Source: Prevotellaceae bacterium (GTDB lineage Bacteria; Bacteroidota; Bacteroidia; Bacteroidales; Bacteroidaceae). From it: a DNA stretch of 64,000 nt. Shown one piece after another: positions 1 to 8,444 of this stretch. The notes under the pieces are model-generated. The model saw nothing but the letters and a program-made list of their open reading frames with translations, did no database searches and was not told the origin of the DNA. The number at the start of each line of letters is the position of its first letter. Within the stretch, counting starts at the first letter, position 1. The translations under genes and the position numbers were made by a program. The stretch is taken from contig JABZLB010000013.1 in the NCBI GenBank assembly GCA_015256945.1, positions 3,789-67,788 on the forward strand. Reading direction: 5' to 3'.

Positions 1-933
1 GATTTTAATATTAGTGGAAATATTGAGGATCGTGCATTTCTTGGGTTAACAGTTGGTCTGCATGATGTTCATTATAACAGTAATAGTTATTATACAGAAT
101 CGCTTGAGAGGAATGCCTTTTCAGAATCATGGGAAAGTATTCGTATCACAGGAGTAGGTGTAGATTTTAAGTTAGGTGCCATATTCCGACCAATAGCTGA
201 CTCTCCTTTCCGTGTGGGTGCTTATATGAGTACGCCTGTCTTCTATGACCTTAGTCTGAGAGGCGATAATGATATATCAATGAATCACGATAAGGGGCAG
301 ACCGCATCTGCTAACTATGATTATAAAATTTATACGCCATGGAAGTTTGGCGTGAGCCTGGGACATACCATAGGAAAGAGCCTCGCTTTAGGTGCGACCT
401 ACGAATATGCAGATTATAGCCGAATCGATAACAGGGTTAACGAAAACGATTACTACGATAGCAGCTCGCGTGACCTTAATATGAATAGGAATACAAGGGA
501 AATGCTGAAAGGTGTTAGTACTTTGAAACTGGGAGCTGAATATAAGCCTGTGAAAGATTTCTCAATTCGACTGGGGTATAATTACGTTAGTCCGATGTTT
601 AAAAATGATGCTTATCGTGATGGTAGCATTGAATCATATGGAACAATGTTTGCAACATCTACGGATTATACCAACTGGAAAGCAACGAACAGAATTACAT
701 TTGGCCTGGGCTATAATTACAAGAAGTTCTTCTTTGATGCAGCTCTTCAATATTCACAAACGAAAGGAGAGTTTTATCCTTTTATGAGTTATTTTCCAGA
801 TGAGAAGAAATATAAATTGCCTGCGGGTGGTACAGACTATCAGGCTTATGCAGCCAACTTTAATGTTGTTGATGCCACAAATGTTACTTTTAAGCGTGCG
901 CAGGCATTGCTTACAATAGGATACCACTTTTAA
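1..933 (+). CDS. Outer-membrane beta-barrel transport protein (OmpP1/FadL-like), 3' part
   Basis: The frame is open from base 1, so the gene begins before the window; about 310 C-terminal residues are present. They alternate polar and aromatic residues as in membrane beta-strands, with repeated segments of the kind 'LGATYEYADYS' and 'LGLGYNYKKFFFDAALQYS', and end in an aromatic residue (GYHF), the usual C-terminal signature for barrel insertion. Family knowledge: OmpP1/FadL barrels carry hydrophobic compounds across the outer membrane. The N-terminal hatch region cannot be seen, so the substrate is unknown. A strong hairpin terminator follows 28 bases after the stop. The family call is by resemblance only. 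Confidence 0.75.
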   Translation, partial: DFNISGNIEDRAFLGLTVGLHDVHYNSNSYYTESLERNAFSESWESIRITGVGVDFKLGAIFRPIADSPFRVGAYMSTPVFYDLSLRGDNDISMNHDKGQTASANYDYKIYTPWKFGVSLGHTIGKSLALGATYEYADYSRIDNRVNENDYYDSSSRDLNMNRNTREMLKGVSTLKLGAEYKPVKDFSIRLGYNYVSPMFKNDAYRDGSIESYGTMFATSTDYTNWKATNRITFGLGYNYKKFFFDAALQYSQTKGEFYPFMSYFPDEKKYKLPAGGTDYQAYAANFNVVDATNVTFKRAQALLTIGYHF

Positions 934-961
934 ATACATTATTCTGGTTGTATAATTATTA

Positions 962-1001
962 AAAGTACGCCTTCATCTGTAAAAAGATGAAGGCGTACTT
1001 T
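962..1001 (+). terminator. Rho-independent terminator
   Basis: A perfect 17-bp stem (962-978 with 985-1001) with a 6-base loop and a following T-rich stretch, placed after the outer-membrane barrel gene. Confidence 0.85.
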
Positions 1002-1021
1002 ATTTTGTCGTATCTTTATAG

Positions 1022-1029
1022 TATCTTTG
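1022..1029 (+). promoter_or_regulatory. Promoter -7 box for the GHL10 gene
   Basis: TATCTTTG matches the Bacteroidota consensus TAnnTTTG. It lies just after the preceding terminator and about 50 bases before the start codon at 1079. Confidence 0.6.
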
Positions 1030-1078
1030 TGGAATATCAATCTTTTACAAGTATAAACTTAACCAATAAAGAACAATT

Positions 1079-2563
1079 ATGAGACGCTTTGCGTTTATTT
1101 ACTTTTTCTTAATGATGCTGGCTTGTGGTCATGCACAGAAAAGAGAGTTTAGAGGAGCCTGGATACAGACTGTTAATGGACAGTTTTCGGGGATGTCACG
1201 TGATGAAATGCAGAAGAATTTATTGCATCAGCTTGATGTTTTGCAGCAAGATGGTGTAAATGCCATCATCTTTCAGGTCCGGCCCGAATGTGATGCTCTG
1301 TATGAAAGTGAATTGGAGCCCTGGAGTCGTTACTTAACAGGTCGACAGGGCGAAGCGCCTAATCCATACTGGGATCCGCTGGCATGGATGGTAGAACAAT
1401 GTCATAAACGTGGAATGGAACTTCATGCCTGGTTGAATCCATATCGTGCAAAGACAGCATCGACGAAACAGTTGTCTGATAAACACATAGCTTCTAAATA
1501 TCCTCAGAATTGTTTTCCTTATGCCGGACAACTTATTTTGAATCCTGCGTTAAAGGAGAATCGTGATTTTATTTGCCGTGTTGCTGATGATATTGTAAAC
1601 CGATACGATATTGATGGTATTCATATTGATGATTATTTCTATCCTTATCCTGCAGCAGGTGTGGAGCTTCCTGATAAAGCTTATTTCCAGTCGGACCCAC
1701 GAGGATTTAATAATATCAATGACTGGAGACGTGATAATGTTAATATTTTCATTAAGCAGCTTGGAGAAACGGTTCATAAACGTAAACCATGGGTGAAGTT
1801 TGGTGTTTCACCTTTCGGTATTTATCGTAATCAACGCTCGGACCCAAAGAACGGGTCTGCAACGAACGGGTTACAGAATTATGATGATTTGTATGCCGAT
1901 GTATTGTTGTGGGTGAATAATGGATGGATTGATTATTGTGTGCCTCAGCTTTATTGGGAGATAGGCAATAAGGCTGCTGATTATGAAACACTTTTCAAAT
2001 GGTGGGATAAATTTGCTTCCAATCGTCCTCTTTTCATAGGAGAGAGTGTAGACCGTACAGTGAAATTTGCCGATGTTAACAATGCGAATATCAATCAAAT
2101 GCCTGCAAAGTTTAAACTTCATCAGCAGGCAAAACATGTTAATGGCACAGTTTTATGGTATTCTAAGGTCGTAGTTGATAATTTAGGAAATTATGGAGAG
2201 GTACTCCGCACGTCGTATTGGAAAAATCCTGCCTTGCAACCCCTGATGCCATTTATTGATTCTAAGGCCCCTAAAAAGCCACGTAAATTAATGGATGTGG
2301 TAGTAAATGGAGATAGAATGCTATTTTGGACAGCTCCCAAAGGGAAGGCGTGGAATGATGTAGCTGTTAAATATGTTGTTTATCGCTTTAACAATGATGA
2401 ACAAATTAATTTGAATGACCCTTCGAAGATCGTTACAGTAACATACGATAACTTCTGTAAATTGCCATATATTGATGGTAAAACCAAGTCGGTTTATGTT
2501 GTGACAGCCCTTGATCGAATGTCAAATGAGAGCAAGGGAAAGAAGAAAAAGCTGAAGCTTTAA
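1079..2563 (+). CDS. Secreted glycosyl-hydrolase-like 10 (GHL10/DUF187) protein
   Basis: 494 residues with an N-terminal hydrophobic export signal; cleavage after GHA or lipidation at Cys16 are both possible. Residues ~24-340 show the GHL10 fold signature: 'FRGAWIQTV' strand, 'NAIIFQVRPECDALY', 'ELHAWLNPYRA', 'DGIHIDDYFYPYP' with acidic residues at the barrel edge, and 'DYCVPQLYWEIG'. Residues ~400-490 look like a fibronectin-III-like C-terminal domain. Family knowledge: these are TIM-barrel hydrolase relatives thought to act on glycans, including peptidoglycan or polysaccharides; the true substrate is not known from sequence. It is a single gene bounded by terminators on both sides. Confidence 0.85.
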   Translation: MRRFAFIYFFLMMLACGHAQKREFRGAWIQTVNGQFSGMSRDEMQKNLLHQLDVLQQDGVNAIIFQVRPECDALYESELEPWSRYLTGRQGEAPNPYWDPLAWMVEQCHKRGMELHAWLNPYRAKTASTKQLSDKHIASKYPQNCFPYAGQLILNPALKENRDFICRVADDIVNRYDIDGIHIDDYFYPYPAAGVELPDKAYFQSDPRGFNNINDWRRDNVNIFIKQLGETVHKRKPWVKFGVSPFGIYRNQRSDPKNGSATNGLQNYDDLYADVLLWVNNGWIDYCVPQLYWEIGNKAADYETLFKWWDKFASNRPLFIGESVDRTVKFADVNNANINQMPAKFKLHQQAKHVNGTVLWYSKVVVDNLGNYGEVLRTSYWKNPALQPLMPFIDSKAPKKPRKLMDVVVNGDRMLFWTAPKGKAWNDVAVKYVVYRFNNDEQINLNDPSKIVTVTYDNFCKLPYIDGKTKSVYVVTALDRMSNESKGKKKKLKL

Positions 2564-2590
2564 CATCGACAATATCAATCATAAAAAGAT

Positions 2591-2630
2591 GTGTCCCATA
2601 GCCTTAAATATAAGTAAGGCTGTGGGACAC
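2591..2630 (+). terminator. Terminator hairpin between convergent genes
   Basis: A 16-bp stem with one G-U-type mismatch (2591-2606 with 2615-2630) and an 8-base loop. It sits between the GHL10 gene and the convergent gene at 2687-3124, so it may serve both. Confidence 0.75.
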
Positions 2631-2686
2631 AATGTTTTTCCAGATAAAATGGTATTTTCTTTAAAAGTACTAACTGTGATATAAAC

Positions 2687-3124
2687 TTACTTCATCAGGC
2701 TGTCGAGGAACTTTTCTAAGTCGTCATCAAGTCCCTCCATTAAGTTACTATCTGCAATAATAGTATCATCATCGGCTACATACAGTTCTGCGATGTTCAC
2801 TTCTTCATCGTCTTCGAGAACAAAACTATAAGGTTTTAATATCCCAAGCTGGTCGAGAGTACCGTGCATTTGTCCTGTTACCTGTCGCATAGTAGATGTG
2901 ACATTATTGTAAAAATCATCATCTTTATTATCAATCCAATCGTCAATTACGCACCGTGTAATCTCTTTCCCGTCATCATCGTATGCTCTCAGTTCGCCAC
3001 TATCCTGACTAACACGAACATGAATGTCAGTCAAAACCGTAACTTCCTCTTGTATGGGGTACTTTTGGGCAATCTTATTAAAGAACCGCTCAATTTGTTG
3101 TGTTGACAGATTAGATGCTTCCAT
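2687..3124 (-). CDS. Conserved acidic protein of unknown function
   Basis: 145 residues starting at the Met at 3124 (MEASNLSTQQIERF). A longer reading from 3172 is ruled out because the -7 box TATTTTTG lies at 3147-3154, inside it. The protein is very acidic, with runs such as DDDGKE and EDDEE, and has no signal peptide or membrane segment, so it is probably cytosolic. I do not recognise a domain. It is monocistronic, divergent from galE and convergent with the GHL10 gene. Confidence 0.75.
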   Translation of the reverse strand: MEASNLSTQQIERFFNKIAQKYPIQEEVTVLTDIHVRVSQDSGELRAYDDDGKEITRCVIDDWIDNKDDDFYNNVTSTMRQVTGQMHGTLDQLGILKPYSFVLEDDEEVNIAELYVADDDTIIADSNLMEGLDDDLEKFLDSLMK

Positions 3125-3146
3125 ATATACAAATAGCTTTCTTTTG

Positions 3147-3154
3147 CAAAAATA
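3147..3154 (-). promoter_or_regulatory. -7 box for the acidic protein gene
   Basis: TATTTTTG on the minus strand fits TAnnTTTG and lies 23 bases before the chosen ATG, which decides the start. Confidence 0.55.
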
Positions 3155-3238
3155 AGATATTAAAATGAGCAAGACAACCTTTTCCCTATTTTTCTTCTAT
3201 TTGCTATAAAACATTTGTTACATATAAGAAAAAAGCAT

Positions 3239-3246
3239 TAACTTTG
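3239..3246 (+). promoter_or_regulatory. -7 box for galE
   Basis: TAACTTTG fits TAnnTTTG and ends 36 bases before the galE ATG. Confidence 0.65.
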
Positions 3247-3282
3247 CTACATATGTAATCATTAATCTATTTTTGTCTAAAA

Positions 3283-4323
3283 ATGAAACATACAATTCTT
3301 GTTACAGGGGGTATGGGATTCATCGGATCACATACGGCAGTTGAGCTAATAGAAGCCGGATATAACGTTGTTATTGTTGACGACTTGTCAAACTCTAATA
3401 TTAAGGTTTTAGAAGGCATCAAAAAAATAACTGGTGTGTTACCTGCTTTTGAACAGATTGATTTAAAGGATAAGGATGCAACACAAACGGTGTTTGAAAA
3501 GTATCCTGATATAGATGGAATCATTCATTTCGCAGCAAGTAAGGCTGTTGGCGAGAGTGTAAAAGAACCTCTTCTATATTATCGTAATAATGTAGTATCG
3601 TTGATTAACTTGTTAGAACTGATGCCACAATATGGTGTAAAAGGAATTATTTTCTCTTCAAGTTGTACAGTTTATGGTCAGCCTCTGCCTGAAAATCTAC
3701 CGGTGACAGAAGAAGCACCACATCAAAAAGCTACCTCTCCTTATGGTAATACCAAAGAGATTAATGAACAAATTATTTATGATTATATCCATAGTGGCGC
3801 CCCTTTGAAGAGTATAATACTGCGTTATTTCAATCCCATAGGTGCACATCCGTCAGCATTAATAGGCGAATTGCCCAATGGAGTACCTAATAATCTTATC
3901 CCTTATGTTACACAAACAGCCATGGGTATTCGTAAGGAACTTACCATTTTTGGTAATGATTATAATACTCCTGACGGAACATGTATTCGTGATTACATTT
4001 ATGTAGTTGATCTCGCTAAGGCACACGTCACAGCAATGAGCCGTGTATTGGATGACGAAAAATCACCAGCACTCGACTATTTTAACATAGGTACTGGCAA
4101 AGGTAACTCTACTCTTGAAATTGTTAAGACGTTTGAGCATGCAACTGGTGTTAAGGTGAACTGGAAATATGGCCCTCGTCGTGAAGGAGATATTGAGAAA
4201 ATATGGGGTAATTGTACAAAGGCTAATTCAGTATTGGGCTGGAAGGCTGAAACTCCATTAAGTGATGTGTTGGCCAGTGCATGGAAATGGCAACAAAGGT
4301 TACGTGAGGAGGGTATGATGTAA
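3283..4323 (+). CDS. galE: UDP-glucose 4-epimerase
   Basis: 346 residues, the normal length for GalE. The NAD-binding Rossmann motif is 'TGGMGFIGSHT' near residues 8-18. The catalytic SDR features are the Ser/Thr in 'FSSSCTVYG' and the YxxxK in 'SPYGNTKE'. The enzyme interconverts UDP-glucose and UDP-galactose in the cytosol, for galactose use and for glycan precursors. It has its own promoter and a terminator 25 bases after its stop, so it is a single-gene unit. Confidence 0.96.
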   Translation: MKHTILVTGGMGFIGSHTAVELIEAGYNVVIVDDLSNSNIKVLEGIKKITGVLPAFEQIDLKDKDATQTVFEKYPDIDGIIHFAASKAVGESVKEPLLYYRNNVVSLINLLELMPQYGVKGIIFSSSCTVYGQPLPENLPVTEEAPHQKATSPYGNTKEINEQIIYDYIHSGAPLKSIILRYFNPIGAHPSALIGELPNGVPNNLIPYVTQTAMGIRKELTIFGNDYNTPDGTCIRDYIYVVDLAKAHVTAMSRVLDDEKSPALDYFNIGTGKGNSTLEIVKTFEHATGVKVNWKYGPRREGDIEKIWGNCTKANSVLGWKAETPLSDVLASAWKWQQRLREEGMM

Positions 4324-4347
4324 ATATCTTATTTTGTAGTAATATTG

Positions 4348-4378
4348 AGGTCTTGAACATGTCTCAGGACCTTTTTTT
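4348..4378 (+). terminator. galE terminator
   Basis: A 9-bp stem with one wobble pair (4348-4356 with 4364-4372) runs straight into a seven-T tract. Confidence 0.85.
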
Positions 4379-4435
4379 ATGACACATTATTGCAATATAA
4401 TTACAGTATAATGATATAGTCTCAAATAAATATTG

Positions 4436-4443
4436 TAATTTTG
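4436..4443 (+). promoter_or_regulatory. -7 box for rpsP
   Basis: TAATTTTG fits TAnnTTTG. Transcription would begin near 4450, which rules out the upstream in-frame start at 4441. Confidence 0.6.
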
Positions 4444-4503
4444 CATCCGCTATCACGAGTTGATGGCATAAATTCAAACCTTTATAAAAGTTATTTAAAC
4501 AAA

Positions 4504-5058
4504 ATGGCAACAAAGATTAGATTACAGCGCGGTGGTCACAAAGGGTATGCTTTTTATAGCATTGTGATTGCTGATGTAAGAGCTCCACGCGATGGTAAGT
4601 TTACAGAAAAGATTGGTACTTACAACCCTAACACCAATCCTGCAACCGTAGATTTGAATTTTGAGCGTGCACTTTACTGGGTAGAGACAGGTGCTCAGCC
4701 TACTGACACAGCCCGCAACATCCTTAAAGGTGAAGGTGTTTATATGATGAAGCATCTTCGCGGTGGCGTGAAGAAAGGTGCTTTTGACGAGGCTGCTTGC
4801 CAGCAGAAGTTTGAAGCATGGAAAACTTCTAAGGAACAGAAACTTACTGCAACAAAGGATGCGTTAAACAAAACCCGTCAGGAAGCTGTTGCTAAAGCTT
4901 TAGACGCAGAGAAAAAAGTTAATGAAACTATTGCAAAGAAGGTAGCAGACAAGAAAGCTGCCGAAGCAGCCGCTAAGGCTGAAGCTGAGGCAGCAAAGGC
5001 TGCTGAAGCTGCAGAAGAAGCAGCTCCTGCTGAAAATGCAGAAACAGCAGAAGCATAA
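4504..5058 (+). CDS. rpsP: 30S ribosomal protein S16
   Basis: 184 residues from the ATG at 4504 (MATKIRLQRGGHK). The first ~80 residues are the S16 core: 'PFY'-like 'AFYSIVIADVRAPRDGKF', 'EKIGTYNPNTNP', and the 'AQPTDTARNILKGEGVY' segment. The remaining ~100 residues are a low-complexity Ala/Lys/Glu-rich tail predicted to be helical. Typical S16 is ~80-90 residues; long tails like this are known in Bacteroidota. It is a small-subunit assembly protein. It stands alone between its own promoter and a strong terminator. Confidence 0.97.
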   Translation: MATKIRLQRGGHKGYAFYSIVIADVRAPRDGKFTEKIGTYNPNTNPATVDLNFERALYWVETGAQPTDTARNILKGEGVYMMKHLRGGVKKGAFDEAACQQKFEAWKTSKEQKLTATKDALNKTRQEAVAKALDAEKKVNETIAKKVADKKAAEAAAKAEAEAAKAAEAAEEAAPAENAETAEA

Positions 5059-5085
5059 AGTCGGTTTTTCTTAACTTACAAGTAA

Positions 5086-5119
5086 ACCACAGTAATCGAA
5101 AGATTACTGTGGTTTTTTT
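5086..5119 (+). terminator. rpsP terminator
   Basis: A perfect 12-bp stem (5086-5097 with 5102-5113) with a GAAA tetraloop and a seven-T tract. Confidence 0.93.
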
Positions 5120-5203
5120 ATAAAAATAACAGTTTACTGTTGTAATGGCATGCTGTTTGTTGTATAAAAGGCAAATATAAATTATATAGAGGAGGATTTT
5201 AAT

Positions 5204-5887
5204 ATGGCTTTTATAGATTATTATAAGATTTTAGGTGTCAATAAAGATATACCACAAAACGAGGTTCGCGCTGCATACAGAAAGCGTGCTAAGCAGTTTC
5301 ATCCCGATCTTCATCCTGATGATCCGAAAGCTAAAGCTAAGTTTCAGGCTTTGAGTGAGGCTTATGATGTGATTAGTGACCCTGAAAAACGTCGTAAGTA
5401 TGACCAGTATGGAGAACACTGGCGTGAAGCAGGTGTAGCAGGAACAGGTGCTGGAGGCGCGGGCGATTACAAATGGAGCTCATCAGATAGTGCTCCCTTT
5501 GATAATTTTGATTTCTCTGGTTTCGAAGGGGGAGGAGGCTTTTCAAGTTTCTTTCAGGACCTTTTCGGGAATATGGGAGGCAGTCGTCGGTCACGCCGAT
5601 ACCAGGAACCAGCTCAAGGCTCTGCTGATATGAATGCCAAAGTTGATATTGATGTGTATACAGCTTTGCTTGGCGGTGACATTATTATTCAGTTAAATGA
5701 TGGTAGTAAATTGAAATTAAAGGTAAAGTCTGGCACCCAACCTGGAACAAAAGTACGCTTAAGAGGCAAGGGTTATAGCATGAGCAACGGTACAAAGGGC
5801 GACCTTATTATAACATATAATGTGAAGCTTCCTGACCATCTTTCAGAGCGACAGAAAGAACTTTTGAGAGAAATGCAAAGGTCGTAA
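5204..5887 (+). CDS. Short DnaJ/CbpA-like co-chaperone
   Basis: 227 residues. J domain at ~4-68 with the HPD motif ('FHPDLHPDD') that stimulates the DnaK ATPase. A Gly/Phe-rich linker covers ~75-135, then a single client-binding beta-domain (~143-215) that looks like the second C-terminal domain of DnaJ ('YTALLGGDI', 'GTQPGTKVRLRGKG'). There is no zinc-finger cysteine repeat, so it is a type II (CbpA-like) protein, and it is shorter than the usual ~300 residues because the first beta-domain is absent. A clear GGAGG ribosome site lies ~10 bases before the ATG, which is unusual in this window. Confidence 0.9.
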   Translation: MAFIDYYKILGVNKDIPQNEVRAAYRKRAKQFHPDLHPDDPKAKAKFQALSEAYDVISDPEKRRKYDQYGEHWREAGVAGTGAGGAGDYKWSSSDSAPFDNFDFSGFEGGGGFSSFFQDLFGNMGGSRRSRRYQEPAQGSADMNAKVDIDVYTALLGGDIIIQLNDGSKLKLKVKSGTQPGTKVRLRGKGYSMSNGTKGDLIITYNVKLPDHLSERQKELLREMQRS

Positions 5888-5935
5888 CTTTGTAACAAGT
5901 AACAGATTCTTTATATTGATAGCCTTAGTTATAAT

Positions 5936-5956
5936 GTATTCCCCTTGAGGGAATAC
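5936..5956. repeat. Small inverted repeat
   Basis: An 8-bp stem (5936-5943 with 5949-5956) between the DnaJ-like gene and its terminator. No function assigned. Confidence 0.5.
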
Positions 5957-5975
5957 GGATATAAAGAATTTATAA

Positions 5976-6013
5976 AAAAGAGGATATGTTAATGCTCTAA
6001 CATATCCTCTTTT
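5976..6013 (+). terminator. Terminator after the DnaJ-like gene
   Basis: A perfect 16-bp stem (5976-5991 with 5998-6013) with a 6-base loop, A-rich on the left and T-rich on the right, so it could work in both directions. Confidence 0.85.
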
Positions 6014-6020
6014 ACTTGTT

Positions 6021-6040
6021 AGCAAATAAGTCTATTTGCT
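6021..6040. repeat. Small inverted repeat between convergent genes
   Basis: An 8-bp perfect stem (6021-6028 with 6033-6040), lying between two larger hairpins in the convergent gap. Confidence 0.4.
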
Positions 6041-6050
6041 CCCCCTTACA

Positions 6051-6088
6051 AATGAATGACAATATTTAATCAAATATTGTCATTCATT
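6051..6088. terminator. Hairpin at the end of the fimbrillin operon
   Basis: A perfect 17-bp stem (6051-6067 with 6072-6088) with an AATC loop, 30 bases past the fimbrillin stop. It is the likely transcript end for the minus-strand operon, although no clean T tract follows on that strand. Confidence 0.65.
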
Positions 6089-6117
6089 ATTATTTGTTCT
6101 TTTTAAGGATGAATCTA

Positions 6118-7716
6118 TTAATAGTGAACAAAAGGCCAAATATTTACAGGTTGACTTTTAGGCCAAAAAGGAATAAGCATATTAGGACTTGTATATATTC
6201 CTGTTTCCTTTATTTTTCCATTATAACCAATTATTTCAGTACTTGATAGTATAAAACCTTGTGGATTGTTTCCACCTGCAGCTGTGGCATAAGGTGTGAT
6301 ATAGGTGTAATCTGTAGTCCAGCCTGTTTGTTTGATGTCTGCAATTCTAAACCGTTTAAATGCTAAATACAATTCCCCCATAGCAGGAATATACCAATGT
6401 CCTACATTGATACCTGTAACAGGCGCGAATGATGGAGTATAATCCTTTACCTTATTAAATGCGTCATAAATGGGATTTAAAGCTTTTATGGTTGTACCAT
6501 CTTTACTACCATTAGATTCCCAGGTATACTTATAACCATCTATGTCGGTTAGCCAATTAGCTTCTGTAAATTGAGCACTATTCTCCGAAGCTGTGACTGC
6601 TGGATAAGTGTTATTGAATCTTCCAGTGAAAGGTGATTCCATAGCCATTGCTGTACCCTCTTCTGATTCGGTCTTATCCTTTACAACATAGGCTATGGCT
6701 TTGCGTGAACCTTTATCACCGATTGCCCCTACCGTACCATCATCAAATAAGAAAAGAAAAGTAGAAAGCTTTATATTAACTGTGTACGATCCCGTGCGTT
6801 CGAGAGTCTTTAAGGAGTTGGAGAATGTTAGACTTTTCCCTGTAAGAGCTTTACTATATATTGTTCCTCCTGTAAAAGTAAAAGTAATATCATTTAGAGG
6901 TATACCTGGCAGTATGTAGTTATATGCAGTAGCATTGTTATAAGTGCGTGTAACGGCATCGTTTACTACTGTACCACTCGATGGAACTATTTGTGCTATT
7001 GATAAAGTTCCATTAGTTGTTGTTGTTTTAGTAGTGCCGTCAACAGCATAAGTTATGGAGTTATCATAGGTATTCCCTGAAGTCAACGTACCTGTAATAC
7101 CAGTACCTTCATTAGTGTATGATACGATATTAAATCTGATACGCGACATTTGTCGTTTCATGATAAAATTTACTTTCCAATCATTTCCACTGATAGTTTC
7201 TGTGGATGTTCCGATGAGAGCATCATTTCCATTATTAACTGTTAAGCCATTTCCTGTATCGGTTACAGCATTGTTAAAGCATACAAAAGTATAATTGCCT
7301 GGTGTAAGTCGAAGTTTCATACCTGGGTCAGTAATAAATTTTCCATTAGTTACTGTACCACTTAGCTTACTATTTACTCCTGTTACTCTTGTTCCAGTAG
7401 AAGTATTTACTGCATATATTGTGTAATGCCCGTCACTAATAGCTTGGGTAGCGCGAGTATGAGGTACTGGTGAATCTTGTTTAATATTTACTTCAGCTTG
7501 TATGCCGTCCCCTAAATCTACAGTTTTTGAGGACGTACCAATTGAATTTGAGGTGCGTGTGCTACTTTCATCAGTGCTAAAGTCTTCTGTTTTAAAGGTA
7601 AATTGGTTACCGTCTACTTCAACTTTATGGTCTGTTTCAATAATATCTTCATTGCTGTTACATGCCGTGAACATTGTTATTCCAACAATGCTCGCTATCA
7701 TAAATAAACTTTTCAT
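6118..7716 (-). CDS. Fimbrillin-like lipoprotein (FimA/Mfa-type subunit)
   Basis: 532 residues from the ATG at 7716 (MKSLFMIASIVG), a type II signal with lipobox TAC and the lipid cysteine followed by NSNED. The middle (~60-340) has the Thr/Asn-rich beta pattern of Bacteroidales fimbrillins, including 'LRLTPGNYTFVCFNN' and 'MKRQMSRIRFNI'. The C-terminal ~180 residues contain 'GHWYIPAMGELYLAFKRF', a motif often found at the end of these proteins. Family knowledge: such proteins are exported as lipoproteins, trimmed by an arginine-specific protease and assembled by strand exchange into surface fibres. It forms an operon with the 57-codon gene 36 bases upstream. Whether it is a shaft or tip subunit cannot be told; the extra C-terminal domain favours a tip or accessory role (inference). 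Confidence 0.8.
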   Translation of the reverse strand: MKSLFMIASIVGITMFTACNSNEDIIETDHKVEVDGNQFTFKTEDFSTDESSTRTSNSIGTSSKTVDLGDGIQAEVNIKQDSPVPHTRATQAISDGHYTIYAVNTSTGTRVTGVNSKLSGTVTNGKFITDPGMKLRLTPGNYTFVCFNNAVTDTGNGLTVNNGNDALIGTSTETISGNDWKVNFIMKRQMSRIRFNIVSYTNEGTGITGTLTSGNTYDNSITYAVDGTTKTTTTNGTLSIAQIVPSSGTVVNDAVTRTYNNATAYNYILPGIPLNDITFTFTGGTIYSKALTGKSLTFSNSLKTLERTGSYTVNIKLSTFLFLFDDGTVGAIGDKGSRKAIAYVVKDKTESEEGTAMAMESPFTGRFNNTYPAVTASENSAQFTEANWLTDIDGYKYTWESNGSKDGTTIKALNPIYDAFNKVKDYTPSFAPVTGINVGHWYIPAMGELYLAFKRFRIADIKQTGWTTDYTYITPYATAAGGNNPQGFILSSTEIIGYNGKIKETGIYTSPNMLIPFWPKSQPVNIWPFVHY

Positions 7717-7752
7717 ATTATTTCTATCATTAAGTTTATAAGACATTGTGTT

Positions 7753-7926
7753 CTATAAATCTATTTCTCCTCCGTCTTCATTTTCATTATCTTTCCACTT
7801 TTCTTCTACTGTACCAGGTATTTTTGGCGATACGCTTGTCTCACAGAAAGGGCATTCTGTTTTAACAAAGAACATAATACATGTAGGGGTTTTATACAAC
7901 TCCTTTTTATTCTTTTCTTTTTGCAT
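7753..7926 (-). CDS. 57-residue cysteine-containing peptide upstream of the fimbrillin
   Basis: An intact frame from the ATG at 7926 to TAG at 7753. It begins MQKEKNKKELYKTP and contains Cys16, Cys25 and Cys28, the last two as CPFC, followed by an SVSPKIPGTVEEKW segment and an acidic tail. The AAGGAG stretch 20 bases upstream could act as a ribosome site. It has no export signal. It lies 36 bases before the fimbrillin-like gene on the same strand, so the two are probably cotranscribed from the promoter at 8308-8315. I recall similar short Cys-containing peptides near surface genes in Bacteroidales, but the function is unknown to me. Confidence 0.6.
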   Translation of the reverse strand: MQKEKNKKELYKTPTCIMFFVKTECPFCETSVSPKIPGTVEEKWKDNENEDGGEIDL

Positions 7927-8104
7927 TGTTTATAGTAATATATTAATTAATAATTCTCCTTATTTTGTATTTAACAAAGGGTGCTAAGTATAAACAAACC
8001 GGGGCAGAGGGAACCTGTGAGAGGCCCTTTGCCTAAAGGAAATGTGCAACGCTTCGCGCGCGCGTATATAAAGATGTTTTAGATGATGTTTATAGGTCTG
8101 GCTT

Positions 8105-8131
8105 GAGAGAGAGAGAGAGAGAGAGAGAGAG
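8105..8131. repeat. (GA)13 dinucleotide microsatellite
   Basis: Thirteen perfect GA units and a final G (CT on the minus strand). It lies in the predicted 5' leader of the minus-strand peptide-fimbrillin operon, about 180 bases before the first ATG. Dinucleotide tracts of this length are prone to slipped-strand change of length. Confidence 0.95.
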
Positions 8132-8135
8132 TAAC

Positions 8136-8162
8136 AAATTATTTGGATTTACCAAATAATTT
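8136..8162. repeat. Inverted repeat next to the (GA)13 tract
   Basis: A perfect 11-bp A+T-rich stem (8136-8146 with 8152-8162) with a 5-base loop, five bases from the microsatellite. It could be a leader hairpin in the operon transcript. Confidence 0.7.
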
Positions 8163-8307
8163 TGTGACAAATTTGCAAGAAAAAGATGCTGTTTCTGCAA
8201 TGTCTTCTCTACACCTTTATGATATGAAAAAGAGCTTTTCACAATGCCTCTCTTTTGTCTGCTGAATGCCTATATCCTATAAACTATGATATGTAACTAA
8301 CTCGCTG

Positions 8308-8315
8308 CAAAGGTA
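8308..8315 (-). promoter_or_regulatory. Promoter of the peptide-fimbrillin operon
   Basis: On the minus strand TACCTTTG fits TAnnTTTG, and a TTG at about -33 lies 20 bases further upstream. Transcription would start near 8301, giving a ~375-base leader that contains the (GA)13 tract. No other good promoter was seen closer to the gene. Confidence 0.6.
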
Positions 8316-8444
8316 GTAGGAATATTTTTACCGTGCAAGAAAATGCAAAAATAATTGTGTTTGTAGCTAAATTTGTGTTTTCTATGAGCGTTATTGTCAG
8401 CTCTTTAGCTTGTAAATGTGGAGGGATTATGGTGAAAAGTTTGT

